NCBI RefSeq assembly: GCF_011320075.1
Contig: NZ_JAANPA010000030.1
Coordinates: forward strand, 1-42,495
Length of the DNA: 42,495 nucleotides
Direction: 5' to 3'
Source of the DNA: Sphingosinicella sp. YJ22
Lineage (GTDB): Bacteria; Pseudomonadota; Alphaproteobacteria; Sphingomonadales; Sphingomonadaceae
Shown here: piece by piece, positions 38,407-42,495 of the stretch
Layout: each line of letters opens with the position of its first letter
Numbering within the stretch: the stretch's first letter is position 1
The notes under the pieces: model-generated
What the model saw: only the letters and a program-made list of their open reading frames with translations
Told to the model about the DNA's origin: nothing
The model's database searches: none
Position numbers and translations under genes: made by a program

Positions 38407-38745
38407 TCAGTCGCCTTCGCCGGGCTCGGCGGAGAAGAACTTCTCGAACTTGCCGTCCTGGCCCTTGAACTCGTCGGCGTCGGCGGGGCTGTCCTTCTTG
38501 CGGGTGATGTTGGGCCACTCCGCCGAATAGGTCGCGTTGAGCTCCAGCCACTTTTCGAGGCCGTTCTCGGTGTCGGGAAGGATCGCCTCGGCGGGGCATT
38601 CGGGCTCGCACACGCCGCAGTCGATGCACTCGCTGGGATTGATCACCAGCATGTTCTCGCCCTCGTAGAAGCAATCGACCGGGCACACTTCCACGCAGTC
38701 CATATATTTGCAGCGGATGCAGGCATCGGTGACGACGTAGGTCAT
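38407..38745 (-). CDS. fdxA: FdxA-type 7Fe ferredoxin
   Basis: 112 aa. [20 protein letters not shown] and CPVDCFYEG, then [20 protein letters not shown] give the Cys pattern of a [3Fe-4S]/[4Fe-4S] ferredoxin of the alphaproteobacterial FdxA type, with about 45 extra C-terminal residues ([20 protein letters not shown]) usual in this group. It transfers electrons to soluble reductases. GGAGAGAAG precedes ATG 38745. It lies upstream of carD on the same strand, a frequent order in this class, but a hairpin separates them. Confidence 0.95.
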   Translation of the reverse strand: MTYVVTDACIRCKYMDCVEVCPVDCFYEGENMLVINPSECIDCGVCEPECPAEAILPDTENGLEKWLELNATYSAEWPNITRKKDSPADADEFKGQDGKFEKFFSAEPGEGD

Positions 38746-38950
38746 GGTTTCTCGCTTCTCTCCCGAGGGGACGGCGCAATCCCTAGGCGTGGCCGCCGCG
38801 CCTCGTCAACGCACCTTGTGCGCCATGGTTCGGACCGGGACCCCGACAGCGCCAACAAGCGTTGGATTTCAACGCCGAGGCCGCTAGGACCGCGAACCGG
38901 GCGGGGAACGTTGATGGCGCGCGGGGGCCGCGGCGCCGAGCACGGGATAC

Positions 38951-40849
38951 ATGATGGCTCGATCTTCCGCCGACCTCCAGGAGCAGCGCTTCCAGCTGCT
39001 CGTCAATTCGGTGGTCGACTACGCCATCTACATGATCGAGGCCGACGGCACGATCGCCACCTGGAACCCGGGCGCCAAGCGCTTCAAGGGCTATGAGGCC
39101 GAGGAAATCGTCGGCAAGCCCTACGCCACCTTCTTCCTGCCCGAGGACCGCGACGCCGGCCTGCCGCAGCGAATCCTCGCCACCGCCGCCAGCGAGGGCC
39201 GGTTCGAGGGCGAGGGCTGGCGGCTGCGCAAGGACGGCACGCGCTTCTGGGCCCATGTCGTCGTCGACGCGATCTATAATGCCGACCGCGACGTCGTCGG
39301 CTTCGCCAAGATTACCCGCGACCTCACCGAGAGGCGAAGCGCCGACCAGGCTCTGCGAGAGAGCGAGGAACGGTTCCGCATCCTCGTCCAGGGCGTCAAG
39401 GATTACGCCATCTACATGCTCGACGCCGATGGCCGGGTGACCAACTGGAATGCAGGCGCCCAGCTCATCAAGGGCTATCGCGCCGAGGAGATCGTCGGCG
39501 AGCATTTCTCCCGCTTCTACACCGACGAGGATCGGGCCGCGGGCGAGCCGGAGCGGGCGCTGGAAACGGCGCGCGCCAAGGGCAAATATGAGAAGGAGGC
39601 GTGGCGGGTCCGCAAGGACGGCACGCGGTTCTGGGCCAGCGTGCTGCTCGACCCGATCTATGACGAGGCCGGCGAACTGAGCGGCTACGCCAAGATCACG
39701 CGCGACATCACGGAGCGCAAGAAGGCCGAGGAGGAGCTGGAGGAAGCGCGGGCGGCGCTCTACCAGTCGCAGAAGCTGCAGGCATTGGGCGAGCTCACCG
39801 GCGGCATCGCCCACGACTTCAACAATCTGCTGACGGTGATCCGCGGCTCCGCCGAGCTTCTGCTGCGGCCGGGCCTCAGCATCGATAAGCGCGAGCGCTA
39901 TCTCGGCTCGATCATCGAGACGGCGGATCGTGCCACGGCGCTCACCAGCCACCTCCTCGCCTTCGGCCGGCGCCAGGCGCTGAAGCCGGAAGTGCTGCAG
40001 CTCAACGTTCGGCTCGACGCCTTCGCGGAGATGGTCCAGCGCACCTTCGGAAGCAAATATGAGGTGAGCATCGACCTCGACCCCGAGCTGTGGCTGGTTG
40101 AGGTCGACGTGACGCAGCTCGAGACCGCCCTGCTCAACGCCGCGATCAACGGCCGCGACGCGATGCCCGACGGCGGCACGCTGGTGCTCAGGACGCGCAA
40201 CCGGCCGGCGAGCAACGAGGTCTCGGTCGAGGTCGAGGACACTGGCGAGGGCATGCCGCCCGAGGTCGTCGAGCGAGTCTTCGAACCGTTCTTCACGACC
40301 AAGCCGGTCGGCAAGGGAACCGGCCTCGGCCTGTCCCAGATCCACGGCTTCGCCGCCCAGACCGGCGGCCGCGCGGAAATCTCCTCCCGGCCCGGCGAGG
40401 GAACGCGGCTGTGCATCGTCCTGCCGCGCAGCGACAAGGCCGCGGAAGAGGACGACTCCACCGAGGCGCCGAGCCTGCCGTTCGCCGGTCTTCGCGTGCT
40501 GCTGGTCGAGGATAATGAGCAGGTCCGCCGCTTTGCCGAGCATCTCCTCGAAGAAATGCATTGTGCGGTGACCAGCGCGGAATCGGGCGAGGCGGCGCTG
40601 GCCGTGCTCGACAAGGAGAGCTTCGATCTCCTGTTCACCGACGTGGTGATGCCGGGAATGAGCGGAGTCGAGCTCGCCAACCACGTGAGGAAGGACTTCC
40701 CCGACCTGCCGATCCTGCTTGCCAGCGGCTATAGCGAGGAGGTGGTGCGCGGCGCCGCCAACAAGTTCCGGATGATCTCGAAGCCTTACGGCTTCGCGTC
40801 GGTGAGCCAGGCCTTTGGGGAGGTCACTCGGAGCCAGGCCGCGGCCTAG
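38951..40849 (+). CDS. PAS-PAS hybrid sensor histidine kinase
   Basis: 632 aa, no membrane segment, so a cytosolic sensor. Two tandem, very similar PAS domains (about 12-130 and 140-255; each with DYAIYM...GTIATWNPGAKRFKGY-like sequence and KITRD(L/I)TER), then HisKA with phospho-acceptor His288 (GGIAHDFNNLLTVIRG), HATPase_c (about 400-510: N-box NAAINGRDAM, DTGEGMP, GKGTGLGLSQIHG) and a C-terminal receiver (about 515-630: VEDNEQVRR, phospho-acceptor Asp564 in FTDVVMPGMSG, Lys in ISKPYGF). The H-F-N layout is the HWE-unlike, FNN-type class common in blue-light or stress kinases; no flavin-binding Cys motif (NCRFLQ) is seen, so the PAS ligand is unknown. ATG 38954 is an alternative start. No cognate regulator is adjacent. 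Confidence 0.93.
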   Translation: MMARSSADLQEQRFQLLVNSVVDYAIYMIEADGTIATWNPGAKRFKGYEAEEIVGKPYATFFLPEDRDAGLPQRILATAASEGRFEGEGWRLRKDGTRFWAHVVVDAIYNADRDVVGFAKITRDLTERRSADQALRESEERFRILVQGVKDYAIYMLDADGRVTNWNAGAQLIKGYRAEEIVGEHFSRFYTDEDRAAGEPERALETARAKGKYEKEAWRVRKDGTRFWASVLLDPIYDEAGELSGYAKITRDITERKKAEEELEEARAALYQSQKLQALGELTGGIAHDFNNLLTVIRGSAELLLRPGLSIDKRERYLGSIIETADRATALTSHLLAFGRRQALKPEVLQLNVRLDAFAEMVQRTFGSKYEVSIDLDPELWLVEVDVTQLETALLNAAINGRDAMPDGGTLVLRTRNRPASNEVSVEVEDTGEGMPPEVVERVFEPFFTTKPVGKGTGLGLSQIHGFAAQTGGRAEISSRPGEGTRLCIVLPRSDKAAEEDDSTEAPSLPFAGLRVLLVEDNEQVRRFAEHLLEEMHCAVTSAESGEAALAVLDKESFDLLFTDVVMPGMSGVELANHVRKDFPDLPILLASGYSEEVVRGAANKFRMISKPYGFASVSQAFGEVTRSQAAA

Positions 40850-41121
40850 CCCTCGATCTCGCTGTAGAGGAGGCGCGCCTCCGCGGGCGGGCCCCGGCGG
40901 GCGGGGAGCGCTTCAATCCTCAGGACTCGGACCTTGCCGTGGATGGCGAAGCTCAGCACGTCGCCGACGCCGACCGGGGCGTGGCTGCGGTCGACGACGC
41001 GGCCATTGACGCGCAGCCGGCCCTGCTCCGCCACGGCCTGAGCCGCCGAGCGAGTCTTCACGATCCGCGCGAACCACAGGAACTTGTCGAGCCTGAGGCG
41101 GGCGGCGGCGGGATCAGCCAC
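40846..41121 (-). CDS. S4-domain RNA-binding protein (Hsp15-like)
   Basis: 91 aa from GTG 41121. The S4 fold is clear: LRLDKFLWFARIVKTRSAAQ and VAEQGRLRVNGRVVDRSHAP with VGVGDVLSFAI. This matches Hsp15 (HslR), which binds stalled 50S subunits. Its start overlaps the helicase stop by 8 bases, implying one mRNA. Its stop shares CTAG with the convergent histidine kinase gene, an unusually tight arrangement. Confidence 0.9.
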   Translation of the reverse strand: MADPAAARLRLDKFLWFARIVKTRSAAQAVAEQGRLRVNGRVVDRSHAPVGVGDVLSFAIHGKVRVLRIEALPARRGPPAEARLLYSEIEG

Positions 41122-42495
41122 GCGCCAGCCCGGCGAGCGCGGCGAAGGCGGGCGAGATCGGCCCGACATGTTCCTTGCGGCGGCGGGCGCGGCCGCGCCA
41201 CACCCAGCCGCGCTCCTCGCCCTCGGCGCGGAAGCCGACGTCGCGCATCAGCCTGGTGACCGCGTCGGGGGTGAGGCCGAGCGAGGTGACGAGGGCGACG
41301 TTGACCACCGCTTCCTGCTTGCCGGCGCGCGCCTCGTGGGCGTGGGCGGCCATGCGCTCGGCCATGTCGACTCGGAGCAGCTGCGGCCCCACCCGGCGGA
41401 AGCCGAGGCGGCCGGTGGCGGCGACGTCGCCATTGGCCGGCAGCACCACCGAGCCGGGCGGCGGCAGCCACGGCATTGGCGCTCCGGCCGCGGCGGCGCG
41501 CAGGGCGGCGCGCCAGCGCATCGCCTCGGGCTTCAGAACCGCGGGCATGAACAGGTCGAGCGCGCCGATGCGGATGCCGAGGGCGTGGAGCTTGCGGCGA
41601 TGATCGCGGTCGAGCGACTCCAGTGGCTTGGCGACCGTCTCCCGGTCGATGATGCCGCCGTCGTCGACGAGCATCGCCAGCACAGCGCGGAAAGCCGGCG
41701 GAGCGGTGGGGTCGTGCCCCGCCATGCCGGCCTGGCGAAGCGGCGCGAGGCTGCGCTCGACCTGATGCGCGACCCAGTCCTTGAGGCGGTCGATCACCGC
41801 TTCGCGGCCGCGCTCCGAGACGCTGTCGATCCGGCGGTCGAGCTGGACCCGCGGGCTGAGCAGGTTCTTGCCAGGCACCAGCCTGGCGACCTCATGACCG
41901 CGCCACAGGATGGCCGGCGGCAGCGGCGCCTCGCTGCGCAGCGAGAAATGGTCGTCGGTGTCGGCGACGAGCGCGGCGGCACGCTTCTCATATTCGCCGG
42001 CGAGGCGGCGCTCGGCGGTGGCGAGGAGCATTTTGCGGTCGGCATGCTTGGCCGCCGGGTCGACCTCGAAGCGGAAGCCCTGGAGCTTGCCGATCGCATA
42101 GCTTCCGACGGTGACCTCGCCCTGCTCGTCGACGATCACCGGATGCTCGTCGACGCCGCCCTTGCGGCCGAGATCCTTCAGAAGGACCGAGGTGCGTCGA
42201 TCGACGAAGCGTTGGGTCAGCCGCTCGTGCAGCGCGTCGGACAGCTTCTCCTCGATGCCGCGGGCGCGCTCGGCCATCTCGGCGGGCGCGTGAAGCCAGT
42301 CGTGGCGGTGGGCGATATAGGCCCAGGTGCGCACCCCCGCGAGGCGGTCGGCAAGCGTGTCGATGTCGCCCTGGACATTGTCGAGGCGGGCGAGCTGCTC
42401 GGCATACCAGGATTGCGGGATTCGGTGGTCGCCCTGATTGAGGAAGTCGAACAGGCGGGCGACGAGGCGGCCGTGCCCCTCCGGGCCGGTCTTGC
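41114..42495 (-). CDS. Suv3-like superfamily 2 helicase, C-terminal part (runs off the right end)
   Basis: The frame is open from the edge (42495) to the stop at 41114, about 460 residues. WAYIAHRHDWLHAPAEMAER, RARGIEEKLSDALHERLTQR and FVDRRTSVLLKDL are characteristic of alphaproteobacterial Suv3-like RNA/DNA helicases; the ATPase motifs lie beyond the window. The Ala/Arg/Pro-rich C-terminus, with an RARRRKEHVGPISPAFAALA tail, is typical. Members participate in RNA processing or DNA repair, the exact role being unclear. Coupled with the S4 gene by overlap. Confidence 0.85.
   Translation of the reverse strand, partial: KTGPEGHGRLVARLFDFLNQGDHRIPQSWYAEQLARLDNVQGDIDTLADRLAGVRTWAYIAHRHDWLHAPAEMAERARGIEEKLSDALHERLTQRFVDRRTSVLLKDLGRKGGVDEHPVIVDEQGEVTVGSYAIGKLQGFRFEVDPAAKHADRKMLLATAERRLAGEYEKRAAALVADTDDHFSLRSEAPLPPAILWRGHEVARLVPGKNLLSPRVQLDRRIDSVSERGREAVIDRLKDWVAHQVERSLAPLRQAGMAGHDPTAPPAFRAVLAMLVDDGGIIDRETVAKPLESLDRDHRRKLHALGIRIGALDLFMPAVLKPEAMRWRAALRAAAAGAPMPWLPPPGSVVLPANGDVAATGRLGFRRVGPQLLRVDMAERMAAHAHEARAGKQEAVVNVALVTSLGLTPDAVTRLMRDVGFRAEGEERGWVWRGRARRRKEHVGPISPAFAALAGLARG

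Overview
The window reads as chromosomal DNA of a high-GC alphaproteobacterium, most probably a member of the Sphingomonadales. Grounds: very high GC with long antisense open frames; an alphaproteobacterial-type LexA box in front of uvrA; alphaproteobacterial families (EipA/DUF1134, DUF1489, CarD, DUF1328 behind an EcfG-like promoter); and several short palindromic repeat families of the kind I associate with sphingomonad genomes (a TGTCCGC...GCGGACA family, an ACCCCGGG/CCCGGGGT family, a CTTCGACAGGCTCAGGA family and a CCCCTCCCTT/AAGGGAGGGG family). The assignment rests on pattern recognition, not on a database search.

Layout. 0-5.6 kb: tail of an upstream gene, an uncharacterised membrane protein, a TetR regulator divergent from a fatty-acid-hydroxylase-type oxygenase plus alpha/beta hydrolase pair, and a DyP-type peroxidase. 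5.9-8.9 kb: uvrA with a promoter and LexA box. 9-12.6 kb: an accessory stretch of small unknown genes, including an AT-richer islet in which an H-type lectin lies between two 148-bp direct repeats. 12.7-17 kb: acnA with an unusual charged in-frame insert, then a three-gene overlapping operon (secreted protein, CBU_0592-like membrane protein, cyclase-family protein) whose first ribosome-binding site is buried in a perfect hairpin.

17-19.7 kb is the most unusual part: a small tyrosine recombinase among tiny, mostly membrane or secreted genes, separated by at least seven copies of one palindromic repeat, several directly abutting stop codons. This resembles a cassette array, but no classical integron attC cores are visible; scattered REP-like repeats are the conservative alternative.

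19.7-28 kb: DUF1328 stress-type gene, Crp/Fnr regulator, a small membrane-anchored protein, a KefB/YbaL-type antiporter, a beta-propeller secreted protein with a perfect palindrome in front, a YgfZ-like protein, pyrC and an EipA-like envelope protein. 28-42.5 kb: tRNA-Ser(GCT), a NatAB-type ABC exporter, queG (carrying a repeat in frame), a short-chain dehydrogenase, a cyclophilin, mgtE with a lipoprotein, two head-GIN (DUF2807) proteins bracketing DUF1489 and an orphan M15 endolysin-like peptidase, carD, fdxA, a hybrid histidine kinase, an S4-domain protein and the C-terminal part of a Suv3-like helicase that runs off the end.

The genes are mostly housekeeping and envelope or stress functions; the accessory signals concentrate at 9-12.6 kb and 17-19.7 kb.
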